Shown piece by piece: positions 52,180-61,061 of a stretch of 64,000 nt of DNA; position 1 is the stretch's first letter; every line of letters starts with the position of its first letter. This DNA comes from Candidatus Rokuibacteriota bacterium (GTDB lineage: Bacteria; Methylomirabilota; Methylomirabilia; Rokubacteriales; CSP1-6). Made by a program: the position numbers and the translations under genes. Under the pieces are notes generated by a model. That model saw only the letters and a list, made by a program, of their open reading frames with translations. It was not told where the DNA came from and searched no databases. The DNA is taken from positions 1 through 64,000 of the forward strand of contig QHRU01000039.1 in the NCBI GenBank assembly GCA_003220225.1. Direction: 5' to 3'.

Positions 52180-53885
52180 AGCCGCGCGGCGCGCTGGCGG
52201 CGGCCGCGCTCGCCGCGGCGCTGGCGGCGCCGTTTCTCTTCACCGGCCTCGGCCGCGCGCCGTTCGACGACCCCGGCGAGGGGATGCACGCGGAGATCGC
52301 GCGCGAGCTGGCGGCCAGCGGCGATCCGCTCCGGCTCACTCTCGACGGCGTCCGTTACGTGGACAAGCCCCCGCTGCTCTACCTGCTGCTGGCCAGCGCG
52401 TTTGCCGTCGGCGGCGCCAGCGAGGGGACGGCGCGTGCGGTCGCCGCCCTCGGCGCGCTCGTCGCGGTGGCGGCGACGGCCTGGCTGGGGTCCCGGCTGC
52501 ACGGCGGCCCGTGGGGACTCCTCGCCGGCGTCGCCCTCCTGACCTCGTGTGGCTTCTTCGCCTACGGCCGCTATGTGCGCCCCGAGACGCTCTTCGTCGC
52601 CGGGCTGATCGGCGGCTTCGCGCTGCTTCTTCCGGCCGTCCTCGCCGGCCACCGCGGCCTCGCCGCGCTCGGGCTGGGCGTGTTCGGTCTCGCCGCACTC
52701 GCCAAAGATCCCCTCGGCGCGCTGCTGCCGCCGGTCGCCGTCGGCCTGGCGCTCGCCGCCGCCGGCCGCGCGCGGCCGCTCGGCGCGTGGCTGCCCTGGC
52801 CGGGCGTGGCGGCGCTCCTGGTCCTGGGCCTCGCCTGGTATGCGGCGGTCGCCCTCGCCACGCCGGGCTTCGCCTGGTACACGGTGGTGGACAACCACGT
52901 CCTCAACGTCGCACGCGCCCGCCGGTTTCCCGATGAGGACGTCCCCCTCTCCGCGCTCGAGTTCCTCGTGGTGGCCGCTCTCGGCGCGGGGCCGTGGATC
53001 GTCGCGGCGGCCGCCGCCCTGATCCGGCTCGCGCGGCGGCGCGCGTGGCGCGATCCGGCGCAGGCGCCGTGGATCGTCCTCGCGCTCTGGGCGACCGGAG
53101 TCCTCGCGCTCACCGCGCTGTCGCCGTTCCGGCTGCCGCACTACGGCCTGCCGGCCTATCCGGCGATCGCGCTGCTCGCCGCGCGCGGCTGGTCGGAGAG
53201 CGGGCGGCCGCTCGCGCTCATCCACGCGGGGCTGTTCGCGGCGCTGAGCGCGGCCTGCGCGGTCGCCTGGGCGTCGGGCGGCGCGCCGCTCGCCCGCGTG
53301 CTCGACGCGACCGACGTCGCCACCCACAAGGCGGCGGCCGCGGGCGCCGGCGCCTCGCTCGACCCCGCGCTGTTCGTGCCGGTGCTCGGCGTGGGCGCGC
53401 TGGCGTTCGGCGCCGGCGCGCTCGTCCTGATCGCGTTGATCGTCGCAGGGCGCGCGGCGCGCGTCGCCGCCGCGGCGACGGCCGTGACCCTGCTGGCCAC
53501 GTTGCCGTGCGTCGCCCTCGGCCTCGAGGCGGTGGCCGCGACGCGCTCGGTGAAGCCTATCGCCCTCGAGCTGGCGCGCCGCGCGGGGCCGGCCGACGTG
53601 GTCGTGCACGAGGGGCCCCTCGAAAATTCCGGCGCGCTCGAGTGGTACTCCGGCCGGCGGCCCGTCATCCTCGACGGCCGTCGCAGCGTGCTCGGCTTCG
53701 GCGCCACGCGGCCCGAGAGCCGCGACCTGTTCTGGGACCGCGCGCGGCTCGCCGCGGCCTGGACGGGCGGTGCCCGCGTGTGGGTGGTGACCGGGCGCGC
53801 GGAGGACCGCAGCGCGGTGGGCACGCTGCCCGGCCGACACCTGATCGCGAGCGCGGGCGGCCGGCGTCTGTACGTCAACCGCTGA
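52176..53885 (+). CDS. GT39-family membrane glycosyltransferase (ArnT-like)
   Basis: 569 residues with about twelve hydrophobic helices. FDDPGEGMHAEIARELAASGD carries the acidic first-loop motif of GT39/ArnT enzymes, VRYVDKPPLLYLL follows, and SPFRLPHYGLPAYPAIALL is the conserved later block. It would move a sugar from a polyprenyl carrier to lipid A or another lipid in the periplasm. The only plausible start is CTG at 52176, which makes a CTGA overlap with the previous stop; no ATG, GTG or TTG lies near enough upstream and the next ATG would remove the first helix. Confidence 0.85.
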   Translation: MKPRGALAAAALAAALAAPFLFTGLGRAPFDDPGEGMHAEIARELAASGDPLRLTLDGVRYVDKPPLLYLLLASAFAVGGASEGTARAVAALGALVAVAATAWLGSRLHGGPWGLLAGVALLTSCGFFAYGRYVRPETLFVAGLIGGFALLLPAVLAGHRGLAALGLGVFGLAALAKDPLGALLPPVAVGLALAAAGRARPLGAWLPWPGVAALLVLGLAWYAAVALATPGFAWYTVVDNHVLNVARARRFPDEDVPLSALEFLVVAALGAGPWIVAAAAALIRLARRRAWRDPAQAPWIVLALWATGVLALTALSPFRLPHYGLPAYPAIALLAARGWSESGRPLALIHAGLFAALSAACAVAWASGGAPLARVLDATDVATHKAAAAGAGASLDPALFVPVLGVGALAFGAGALVLIALIVAGRAARVAAAATAVTLLATLPCVALGLEAVAATRSVKPIALELARRAGPADVVVHEGPLENSGALEWYSGRRPVILDGRRSVLGFGATRPESRDLFWDRARLAAAWTGGARVWVVTGRAEDRSAVGTLPGRHLIASAGGRRLYVNR

Positions 53886-53894
53886 TCGGATAAG

Positions 53895-55361
53895 ATGGGG
53901 CGCGTGAACGTGCTCCGGACTCTGTTCCTCCATCCCCCATCCTTCCAGGGCTTCGACGGCGGCGCCGGCTCACGCTATCAGGCGCGCCGCGAGATCCGCT
54001 CGTTCTGGTACCCGACGTGGCTCGCCCAGCCCGCGGCGCTCGTGCCGGGCTCGCGCCTCGTCGACGCGCCGCCCGCCGACCTCACCCTGGCCGACGTGCT
54101 GCCGCTCGCCCGCGAGTACGAGCTGGCGGTGCTGCACACGAGCGCGCCGTCGTTCGGCCACGACGTGAAGGTCGCGGAGGCGCTGAAGGGCGAGAATCCG
54201 GCGCTGCGGATCGGCCTCGTGGGCGCCCACGTCGCCGTGCAGCGCGAGGCGGCGCTGGCGGCGTCGCCCGCGCTCGATTTCGTCTGCGGCAACGAGTTCG
54301 ACTTCACGATCCGCGAGATCGCCGAGGGCTGCGCGCTCGCCTCGGTGGCCGGCCTCTCGTATCGTGATGCCGGCGGCGAGCTCCGCCGCACGCCCGAGCG
54401 CGGGACGCTCGAGGACATGGACGCGCTGCCGTGGGTGGTGGACGTGTACGCGCGCGATCTCGAGATCGAGCGCTACGCCATCGGGTATCTCGAGCACCCC
54501 TACGTCTCGCTCTACACGGGCCGTGGCTGCCGCTCGAAGTGCACCTTCTGCCTCTGGCCCCAGACCGTGGGCGGCCAGCGTTACCGCACGCGCTCCGTCG
54601 GCAACGTGGTCGCCGAGATCGCGCACGCGACGAAGCTGTTCCCTCGGGTGAAGGAGTACTTCTTCGACGACGACACGTTCACCGACGACCTGCCGCGCGC
54701 CGAGGCCATCGCGCGCGGGCTCGGGCGCCTGGGCGTGACGTGGTCGTGCAACGCCAAGCCCGACGTGCCGATGGCCAGTCTCCGGATCTTGCGCGACAAC
54801 GGCCTGCGGCTGCTGCTCGTCGGCTACGAGTCCGGCAGCCAGGCGATCCTCAACAACGTGCGCAAGGGCACGCGGCTGGATCGCGCGCGCGAGTTCACCA
54901 GGGTCGCGCGGGCGCTCGGCATCAAGATCCACGGCACGTTCATCCTGGGCCTGCCGGGTGAGACGCGCGAGACGATCGAGGCGACGATCCGGTTCGCGCA
55001 GCAGATCGATCCTCACACGCTCCAGGTCTCGCTCGCCGCGCCCTATCCGGGCACCGCGCTCTACCGCGAGGCGCTCGAGCGTGGCTGGCTCGAGACCGAG
55101 AGCCTCGTGGACGGGCGGGGGACGCAGGCGAGCGTGATCGGCTATCCGCACCTGCCGCGCGCCGAGATCTTCCGCTCGCTCGAGACGTTCTACCGGCGCT
55201 TCTACTTCCGGCCGCGCAAGATCTTCGCCCTCGGCGGTGAGATGCTGCGCGACCGCGCGGTCATGAAGCGCCGTCTCGGCGAGGGGCTGGACTTCGTGCG
55301 CTTCCTGGCGCGCCGCCGTCAGGAGGCCGCGAGCAGCTCGCCGACCGTGGCGAACCCGTAG
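53895..55361 (+). CDS. hpnJ: hopanoid-type B12-binding radical SAM protein HpnJ
   Basis: About 488 residues. LFLHPPSFQGFDGGAGSRYQ, REIRSFWYPTWLAQPAALV and LVDAPPADLTL match the HpnJ N-terminal B12-binding-type domain. The radical SAM cluster is CRSKCTFC (about C212, C216, C219), followed by FFDDDTFTDDLPRAEAI. HpnJ forms the cyclitol ether head group of bacteriohopanetetrol in other bacteria. TAAGAT (53891-53896) ends 7 bases before an in-frame GTG at 53904, so the true start may be 53904 (485 residues). The 3' end overlaps the convergent deacetylase gene by 43 bases. Confidence 0.88.
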   Translation: MGRVNVLRTLFLHPPSFQGFDGGAGSRYQARREIRSFWYPTWLAQPAALVPGSRLVDAPPADLTLADVLPLAREYELAVLHTSAPSFGHDVKVAEALKGENPALRIGLVGAHVAVQREAALAASPALDFVCGNEFDFTIREIAEGCALASVAGLSYRDAGGELRRTPERGTLEDMDALPWVVDVYARDLEIERYAIGYLEHPYVSLYTGRGCRSKCTFCLWPQTVGGQRYRTRSVGNVVAEIAHATKLFPRVKEYFFDDDTFTDDLPRAEAIARGLGRLGVTWSCNAKPDVPMASLRILRDNGLRLLLVGYESGSQAILNNVRKGTRLDRAREFTRVARALGIKIHGTFILGLPGETRETIEATIRFAQQIDPHTLQVSLAAPYPGTALYREALERGWLETESLVDGRGTQASVIGYPHLPRAEIFRSLETFYRRFYFRPRKIFALGGEMLRDRAVMKRRLGEGLDFVRFLARRRQEAASSSPTVANP

Positions 55362-56017
55362 CCCGCCGCCGCCAACCCGTCGATCATCGCTGGCAGCGCC
55401 GCGCAGAGACGTGCGGGCGCGCCGGGCGTGCCCTCCGCGTCGTGCAGGTCGACGATCGCGCCCGGATGTGCGCGGCGCAGCACGTGCGCGACCTGGGCCT
55501 CCGCCGGCGCCGGTCGCAGCCCTTCGGGCTGGATCGACCAGAACACGCAGCGCTGGCGGTGGCGCCGGAGCGCGCCGAACATCGCCGCGTTCACCATGCC
55601 CCACGGCGGGCGGAAGAGCGCGGGCGGCGCTCCCGCGAGATAGCCCAGCAGGTGCTTCGCGCGCGCGATCTCGCTCTCCGTGCGACGCGGGCCGCAGAGC
55701 CAGAGGCTCGTGTGCGACCAGCCGTGCGAGGCCACCTCGTGCCCGGCGCCCGCGATGGCGCGCACGGTGGCCGGCTCGCGCGCCGCACGCTCGCCGACGA
55801 GGAAGAACGTCGCCCGCACCCCGCGCGCGCCGAGGATATCGAGCACGCGTTCCGTCCACGCGGGATCCGGCCCGTCGTCGAAGGTCAGCGCCACACGCCG
55901 GCCGGCACGCCCGCCGCGCCACGCGCAGAGCGGCGTGACCAGGTGGGGAAGCCACGCGTAGCCGATCCAGGCGGCCACGCCGACTCCGGCGCCCCAGCCG
56001 AGGGCGCGCGCGATCAC
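55319..56017 (-). CDS. NodB-type polysaccharide deacetylase
   Basis: 232 residues. N-terminal membrane anchor (GWGAGVGVAAWIGYAWLP), then the NodB motifs: LTFDDGPDPAW (motif 1 with metal Asp), HEVASHGWSHTSLW (motif 2, HxxxH-type metal His), LFRPPWGMVN (motif 3) and IVDLHDAEG (motif 5 with His). It removes N-acetyl groups from an envelope sugar. GTG at 56017 overlaps the stop of the upstream glycosyltransferase, so the two probably act on the same lipid or glycan. Confidence 0.88.
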   Translation of the reverse strand: MIARALGWGAGVGVAAWIGYAWLPHLVTPLCAWRGGRAGRRVALTFDDGPDPAWTERVLDILGARGVRATFFLVGERAAREPATVRAIAGAGHEVASHGWSHTSLWLCGPRRTESEIARAKHLLGYLAGAPPALFRPPWGMVNAAMFGALRRHRQRCVFWSIQPEGLRPAPAEAQVAHVLRRAHPGAIVDLHDAEGTPGAPARLCAALPAMIDGLAAAGYGFATVGELLAAS

Positions 56018-57141
56018 CGCGGCGCTCCGGCGCGCACGCAGTCCGCGAGCACCAGGTCCACGATGGCCCGCGTGGCGTCGGGGCGGCGCCGCGCGCGCAT
56101 CGGCGCGCGCAGGTGCTCGAGCAGATCGGGATCGCGCAGCGCGCGGTCGAGCAGCCGCTCGAGGTCGGGGCGGCCCCGCGCGACCAGCGCCACGCCGGCC
56201 GACGCCGCGAACCGCTCGTTGCGCCGCTCCTGGCCGGGCAGCGAGCCGTAGAAGAGCAGCGGCACCTCTACCGCCATCGCCTCCGCCAGCGTCATGCCGC
56301 CCGCCTTGGTGACGACGAGATCCGCGGCGGCCATGAGGCGATGCAGGTCGGGGACGAAGCCGAACACGCGCAGCGACGAGCCCGCCACCAGCCGCTCGAG
56401 CGACGCGCGCAGTCCCGCGTCGTGGCCCGCGACGAGGATGCCCACCACGGGACGGCGGATGCGGGCGAGCACCCTGGCGACGTCGGGCAGGCGCCCGACC
56501 GAGCCCCACGAGCCTGCCATCGCCAGCACGACCGGCACCTCGGCCGGCAGCCCCAGCGCGCGGCGCATCTCGCGCGGGTCGGGCGCGCTCGCGAACTCGG
56601 TGCGCACCGGCACGCCCGTGACCACGACGCGCTCGCGCGGGATGCCGCGCGCGACGAGATCGTGGCCCACCTCGTCGGCGGCCACGCAGTAGCGGTCGAT
56701 TCCGGGTGCGATCCACTGGCTGTGGGCGACGAAGTCCGTGACGACGGTGGTGTGCGGCGGCCCGCGCCGGCGCGCGCGCGCGAGCGCGGACATGGCCAGG
56801 GCGGGCGTGGCGTGCACGGTGACCACCGCGTCGGGCGCCAGGCGCTCGAGGAGGGCGGCGAGCCGCCGCCCGCCCACGCGCGAGGCGCCGAAGGTCAGCG
56901 GCGAGTCGCTGGCGAGCCGGTCACCGAGCGCGTAGGCGAGCCCCCACACCGACGGCAGGCGGCGAAGCAGCGCGAGATACACGGCACGCGTCGCGCGGTC
57001 GAAGAGCGGGTGCACGAGGTCGCGGAAGTGGTCGACGACGATCGGCTCGGCGCCACGCCGCGCGACCTCCGCGGCGACGCAGCGGGCGGCCTCGTTGTGG
57101 CCCGAGCCATAGGATGCGGTGAGGATCAGGACGCGGCGCAC
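56014..57141 (-). CDS. MurG/MGDG-synthase-like glycosyltransferase
   Basis: 375 residues, GT-B fold. The start RVLILTASYGSGHNEAARCVA is the MGDG-synthase N-terminal motif with the conserved His. Further blocks are TVVTDFVAHSQWIAPGIDRYCVA, VVVTGVPVRTEF and the donor-site MAAADLVVTKAGGMTLAEAMA. It would glycosylate a membrane lipid (diacylglycerol or similar) from a nucleotide sugar. First gene of a two-gene minus-strand unit with the deacetylase. Confidence 0.88.
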   Translation of the reverse strand: MRRVLILTASYGSGHNEAARCVAAEVARRGAEPIVVDHFRDLVHPLFDRATRAVYLALLRRLPSVWGLAYALGDRLASDSPLTFGASRVGGRRLAALLERLAPDAVVTVHATPALAMSALARARRRGPPHTTVVTDFVAHSQWIAPGIDRYCVAADEVGHDLVARGIPRERVVVTGVPVRTEFASAPDPREMRRALGLPAEVPVVLAMAGSWGSVGRLPDVARVLARIRRPVVGILVAGHDAGLRASLERLVAGSSLRVFGFVPDLHRLMAAADLVVTKAGGMTLAEAMAVEVPLLFYGSLPGQERRNERFAASAGVALVARGRPDLERLLDRALRDPDLLEHLRAPMRARRRPDATRAIVDLVLADCVRAGAPR

Positions 57142-57160
57142 CGTCCTATCCTGCCACGGC

Positions 57161-57189
57161 TTGACCGACCGGGGTCGAGTGGGTAGATT
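57161..57189 (+). promoter_or_regulatory. promoter of tRNA-Val
   Basis: TTGACC (57161-57166), 17 bases, TAGATT (57184-57189). The tRNA begins 11 bases later at 57201. It is one of the best consensus matches in the window. Confidence 0.6.
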
Positions 57190-57200
57190 CTAGGGCCTAC

Positions 57201-57277
57201 GGCCGATTAGCTCAGTTGGTTAGAGCGCGTGCCTCACATGCACGAGGTCGCTGGTTCGAGTCCAGCATCGGCCACCA
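57201..57277 (+). tRNA. tRNA-Val (anticodon CAC)
   Basis: Cloverleaf read by hand: acceptor GGCCGAT (57201-57207) with ATCGGCC (57267-57273), D arm GCTC...GAGC, anticodon stem CGTGC / GCACG with loop CTCACAT giving anticodon CAC (57235-57237), T arm CTGG TTCGAGT CCAG, discriminator A and an encoded CCA (57275-57277). It reads GUG valine codons. Not part of any operon; the neighbours are divergent or unrelated. No integrated element is seen beside it. Confidence 0.97.
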
Positions 57278-57284
57278 CCTCAAT

Positions 57285-57310
57285 CCGCCGGTCGCGCGCG
57301 GCGGTCTTGT
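57285..57310 (+). terminator. possible tRNA terminator
   Basis: Stem CCGCCG (57285-57290) with CGGCGG (57299-57304), 8-base loop, followed by TCTTGT. The T-run is short, so it is weak. Confidence 0.35.
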
Positions 57311-57409
57311 AAAAGGTTCCGACCCGCGGGGAAATATTTTCTCCACATCTTCGGACGTGCGTCGTGCCCAGGGGTGGCGATACGCTTGCCTGCGAGGTAC
57401 CCGGCAGCC

Positions 57410-57838
57410 ATGGACGTCCGGTATGCGCTGAACCCCGTCGGCAGCCTCGTCGGCCGACACCTCCTGGTCGTCGAAGACGACAAGGACGCGCGCGACGTCT
57501 TCTGCGCGATGCTCGACTACGAAGGCGCGATGGTGCTGGGCACCGCCAGCGCGGAAGAGGCGCTCCGCGTCCTGACGACCGTGCGGCCGCACGCCGTCAT
57601 CACCGACATCGTGCTGCCCGGGCGCGACGGCTTCTGGCTGCTCGAGCAGCTGCGCGGCGCGCGCGGCACGCAGACGATCCCGGTCGTGGCCGTGACCGCC
57701 GTCGCCGGCCGCGAGGAAATTCTGGACGCCGGGTTCGACGCTTACCTCTGCAAGCCGGTGCGGCCCGAGGGCGTGGCCGACGCGGTGCTCGCGGCGCTCG
57801 CCTTGCGCGCCGATCCCGACGGGCCGCCCCCGGATTAG
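57410..57838 (+). CDS. stand-alone response regulator (REC domain)
   Basis: 142 residues, a single receiver domain. LLVVEDDKDARDVF has the acidic pocket, the phosphorylation site is Asp66 in VITDIVLPGRDG, VAVTAVAG carries the Thr/Ser switch and YLCKPVRPEG the Lys. There is no output domain, so it works through protein contacts in a two-component or phosphorelay system. No kinase is near. ATG at 57410 is preferred; GTG 57374 is in frame upstream. Confidence 0.9.
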   Translation: MDVRYALNPVGSLVGRHLLVVEDDKDARDVFCAMLDYEGAMVLGTASAEEALRVLTTVRPHAVITDIVLPGRDGFWLLEQLRGARGTQTIPVVAVTAVAGREEILDAGFDAYLCKPVRPEGVADAVLAALALRADPDGPPPD

Positions 57839-58062
57839 CCCCCATCGAGCCAGGCGCGGAGGCACTCAGGGTGCAGACGCAGCACGATCGTCCCGTTCAC
57901 GTCGACGTCGTGCTGGATCTCGGCCGCGCCGACCGCTTCCTCGCAGCCGTCGCACGTCCGGCCCATGCTGACCGAGGACCACGTCCGGTAGCGTGCCTTC
58001 CAGGCGATCGGGTCTTCTGCGGATGGCCGACGCCCTCGAGCCATTCGCCGTGTGGACGTCAC
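57835..58062 (-). CDS. small Cys/His protein of unknown function
   Basis: 75 residues. The C-terminal half has TCDGCEEAVG (CxxC), then VNGTIVLRLHPECLRAWLDGG with a His and Cys four residues apart, a pattern that could bind one zinc. The N-terminal third is basic and unstructured. Its 3' end overlaps the end of the response regulator by 4 bases (convergent). Family not named; it could be a chance frame, but the Cys/His spacing speaks for a real protein. Confidence 0.5.
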   Translation of the reverse strand: MTSTRRMARGRRPSAEDPIAWKARYRTWSSVSMGRTCDGCEEAVGAAEIQHDVDVNGTIVLRLHPECLRAWLDGG

Positions 58063-58142
58063 GGTGAGTCTGTCCGGTGCATTTTCCGTGCTGGCGAAAT
58101 TCGGCGCCGAGGCTCCGCCGTGGTGGTAGCATCTGCGACATT

Positions 58143-59060
58143 ATGAAGGTCTGCATTTTCTTTGACGGGCAGAACTTCTACCGCTCGCTGCTGCGGTACG
58201 ACGAGTCTGTCCGCGTCGACTACGATCGCCTCGCCGTCTGGATCACGCAGAAGGTCGGCGGCGACAGCGCCGTCTTCGGTGGCGCCTACTACTACGTCGG
58301 CGTGTCGGCGGGCGCGCCGCAGCAGGTGGAGGGCTTCCTCAAGGGGCTGGAGTTGCGCCCCGGCTACTTCGTCAAGCGCGATCCGCGCGTGCGGCGCACC
58401 GGCCGCTGTCCGAACTGCGGCGGCGAGTACGACTACACGACGGAGAAGCGCGTCGACACGCGGCTCGTGGCCGACCTGATCCACTACGCGGCCAACGGCG
58501 CCTACGACGCGGCCGTGCTCGTCTCCGGCGACGACGACTTCGTGCCGGCGGTGGATGCGGTCAACGCGCTCGGCAAGCAGGTGTGGGTGGCCACGTGGTC
58601 GGCGGAGGAGCTGTCGAGCGATCTCCGCGTGCGCTGCTTCGGCCACATCAGACTGAGCGAGGGCATCGCGGCGTTCCGCGTGGAGCGGCCACGGCTGCCC
58701 GACCGTGACCGCGAGCGCGGCGCACCGCCGCGCGGGCCGCGCCCGACGCTGCGCGCGCCGGTTCCGGCGCCGGCGGACGACACGTTGGACCGCGCGCTGT
58801 CGGAGCTGCAGCGCGCGGAGGCACGGCTGCCCCACGTGAGCCGCGGCTACTTCGTGATGCGCTGGAAGTCGCACGCGCTGCCCCCCGCGGGGCAGGAGCG
58901 CGAGGCGCTCGTGCAGCAGCTGCTCGACGCCGGGCTGATCGAGGAGCTCGAGATCACCGACGGCGAGGGGCGCCAGGTCGTCGCGATCCGCAGCCGCGTC
59001 CGCGACGGCAACGTGCGCGCGCCCGACGGCCCCCAGGGCAACGTCGCGCTCCCCGGCTGA
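58143..59060 (+). CDS. NYN-domain (LabA-like PIN-fold) protein
   Basis: 305 residues. MKVCIFFDGQNFYRSL has the first catalytic Asp of the NYN nuclease fold; a CPNCGGEYDYTTEKRVDTRLVADLI segment (in parts) adds a CxxC and further acid residues, and VLVSGDDDFVPAVDAVNALG is the diagnostic C-terminal block. The remaining 120 residues hold a Pro/Arg linker and a winged-helix-like or small domain (GYFVMRWKSHALPPAG, LLDAGLIEELEITDGEG). It is probably an RNA-processing nuclease. A TAGCAT hexamer ends 10 bases upstream of the ATG. Confidence 0.85.
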   Translation: MKVCIFFDGQNFYRSLLRYDESVRVDYDRLAVWITQKVGGDSAVFGGAYYYVGVSAGAPQQVEGFLKGLELRPGYFVKRDPRVRRTGRCPNCGGEYDYTTEKRVDTRLVADLIHYAANGAYDAAVLVSGDDDFVPAVDAVNALGKQVWVATWSAEELSSDLRVRCFGHIRLSEGIAAFRVERPRLPDRDRERGAPPRGPRPTLRAPVPAPADDTLDRALSELQRAEARLPHVSRGYFVMRWKSHALPPAGQEREALVQQLLDAGLIEELEITDGEGRQVVAIRSRVRDGNVRAPDGPQGNVALPG

Positions 59061-59065
59061 TCCGG

Positions 59066-59680
59066 TCAGGGCGCGAGCATCTTGCGGACGAGCCCGTCCA
59101 CGGCGGCGGTGGCCGTCGCCTGCACGCCGCGCCGCCGCACGCTCGGGCGCGCGCCCTCGCACTCGGCCTCCACGTCCGGCGTCGTGACCTCGGCGTGCAG
59201 GCGCTCGCCGCCGTCGGCGCGCACGACGCGCGCTTCCTGCCGCCACACCGTCGCCCGCCCCTGCATCGGCCGCCGCGTCTCCTCGCAGACGCGCACGACG
59301 TCCGGCTCCACGCGCAGGCTGACCACGAGCGCGTGGTCGACGCCGACCTCGCGCGCGCGGGCGGCGGCGGCGGCGGTCTCCGGCACCGCGCCACGGGCCT
59401 CGACCGAGCGGACGTCGCGGACGAGGATCGCGCGCGCGTCGAGCGCCTCGAGCAGCGCGCTCTCGTAGAGCGCGGGCAGGTCCTTGCGGTCGCGCTCGGA
59501 CAGCTCGGAGGTCGACGCGACCACGACGCGCACGAGCACGACGGCCTGGCGGACCTGCGCCGCCCGGAAGTCGTTCGCGCGGGCGGTGGGGGCCGAGGGC
59601 GCCTCGCCCCGTCCCGCGGGGGCGCAGCCCGCGACGAGCAACACGAGCGGGAGCGCGACGAGGCGGGGGACGACGGGCAC
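59066..59680 (-). CDS. lipoprotein of unknown function
   Basis: 204 residues. Lipobox signal (LVALPLVLLVAGC). The rest is a compact alpha/beta domain (DLPALYESALLEALDARAIL, VGVDHALVVSLRVEPDVVRVCEE, VDGLVRKML) of the kind seen in small outer-membrane lipoproteins with a repeating ALVVSLRVEP-like strand, but I cannot name a family. Divergent from the MmgE/PrpD gene with 22 bases between starts. Confidence 0.7.
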   Translation of the reverse strand: MPVVPRLVALPLVLLVAGCAPAGRGEAPSAPTARANDFRAAQVRQAVVLVRVVVASTSELSERDRKDLPALYESALLEALDARAILVRDVRSVEARGAVPETAAAAARAREVGVDHALVVSLRVEPDVVRVCEETRRPMQGRATVWRQEARVVRADGGERLHAEVTTPDVEAECEGARPSVRRRGVQATATAAVDGLVRKMLAP

Positions 59681-59689
59681 GACTCAGGG

Positions 59690-59695
59690 TACCAT
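59690..59695 (+). promoter_or_regulatory. -10-like site before MmgE/PrpD gene
   Basis: TACCAT ends 7 bases before the ATG at 59703, the same spacing as at 11938. No -35 was found at 17 bases. Confidence 0.3.
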
Positions 59696-59702
59696 CGGCC
59701 CC

Positions 59703-61061
59703 ATGACGCTCGCCGAGCGGCTCGCCGCTTTCACGGCCTCGCTCTCGTTCGACGCGCTTCCCGACGAGGTCGTGGACAGCGTCCGGATGCGCGCGCTCGA
59801 CGTGCTGGGCATCGCGCTCGCCTCGTCACGCGGCGACTGGGCGCCGGCCGTGGTCGATCTCGCGGGCGAGGGTGGGGGCGAGTGCACGGTGCTCGGCACC
59901 GCGCGGACGGCGTCGATCCCGTTCGCGATCCTCGTCAACGGCACGCTGGCGCACGGGCTCGACTTCGACGACACCCACGCGGCGTCGATCACCCACGCCT
60001 CCGCCGTGATCCTGCCCACGGTGCTCGCGCTGGCCGAGGCGCGCGATCTCGACGGGCGAAGCGCGATCACGGCCGCGGTCGCGGGATACGAGGCGATCAC
60101 GCGCCTGGGCATGGCGGCCTCCGGCGTCTTCCACGCGCGCGGCTGGCACGCGACCTCGGTGTGCGGCGCCTTCGGGGCAGCGCTGGCGGCCGGCGCGTGC
60201 GAGCGGCTCGACGCGCCGCGCCTGACGGCGGCGCTCGGGCTCGCCGGCAGCTTCGCCTCCGGCGTCATGGAGCACCTCGAGGACGGCTCGTGGGTGAAAC
60301 GGCTGCATCCCGGCTGGGCCGGCCATTCCGGGGCGATCGCGGCGGCGCTCGCGCGCGGTGGCGTGCCCGGCCCGGCGACCATCCTCGAAGGCCGCTTCGG
60401 CTTCTACCGGACGTTCGTGGGCGCGGAGCCGGATCGGCGGCCGTTCGAGACGCTGGGACGCGAGTGGGAGATCCTGAAGGTCGGCTACAAGCCCTACCCG
60501 TGCTGCCACCTCAACCATGCCTACCTCGACTGCGCGCTGGAGCTGCTGCGCGCGCCCGGCGTCAGCGCCGACGCCATCGAGAGCATCGAGTGCCGCGTGC
60601 CCGCCGGCGAAGTGCCGATCGTCTGCGAGCCGGTGGAGGTCAAGCGGCGGCCGCGGACCTCCTACGACGCGCAGTTCAGCCTGCCGTTCTCCGTGGCCGC
60701 GGCGTTCCTCGACGGCGCCGTGGGCGTCGACACCTACGCGCCGGCGCGTCTCGGGGACGAGCGCGTTCTGCGCCTGGCGTCGCGCGTGCGCCACGTGGTC
60801 GATCCCGACTCGCCGTTTCCCAGGACGTTCCCGGGCTGGGTGCGCGTGCGCCTCGCGGACGGCCGCGAGCTCGAGGCACGCGTGCCGCACGGGCGCGGCG
60901 GCCCCGACCGCCCGCTGCCGCCCGAGGCCCTCGTCGAGAAGTTCCGCGACAACGCGCGGCGCGCGCTGCCCGCCGCGCGCCTGACCGCGCTCGAGCGCGC
61001 CGCGCTCGGCCTCGATCGGCTGAAGTCCGTCCGCGAACTCATGCGGCTGTGCCGGGGATAA
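59703..61061 (+). CDS. MmgE/PrpD-family protein
   Basis: 452 residues. The all-alpha N-terminal domain shows LAHGLDFDDTHAASITHASAV, VAGYEAITRLGMA, WHATSVCGAFGAALAAG and SWVKRLHPGWAGHSG; the smaller C-terminal domain has LKVGYKPYPCCHLNHAYLD and TSYDAQFSLPFSVAAAF. Family members include 2-methylcitrate dehydratase and other dehydratases or isomerases of tricarboxylates; the true substrate is not given by sequence. No prpBC or other methylcitrate genes are adjacent. Confidence 0.9.
   Translation: MTLAERLAAFTASLSFDALPDEVVDSVRMRALDVLGIALASSRGDWAPAVVDLAGEGGGECTVLGTARTASIPFAILVNGTLAHGLDFDDTHAASITHASAVILPTVLALAEARDLDGRSAITAAVAGYEAITRLGMAASGVFHARGWHATSVCGAFGAALAAGACERLDAPRLTAALGLAGSFASGVMEHLEDGSWVKRLHPGWAGHSGAIAAALARGGVPGPATILEGRFGFYRTFVGAEPDRRPFETLGREWEILKVGYKPYPCCHLNHAYLDCALELLRAPGVSADAIESIECRVPAGEVPIVCEPVEVKRRPRTSYDAQFSLPFSVAAAFLDGAVGVDTYAPARLGDERVLRLASRVRHVVDPDSPFPRTFPGWVRVRLADGRELEARVPHGRGGPDRPLPPEALVEKFRDNARRALPAARLTALERAALGLDRLKSVRELMRLCRG

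Noticed and set aside
57142-57410. Integrated element at the tRNA-Val gene
   Set aside because: No integrase and no duplicate of the tRNA 3' end was found nearby.
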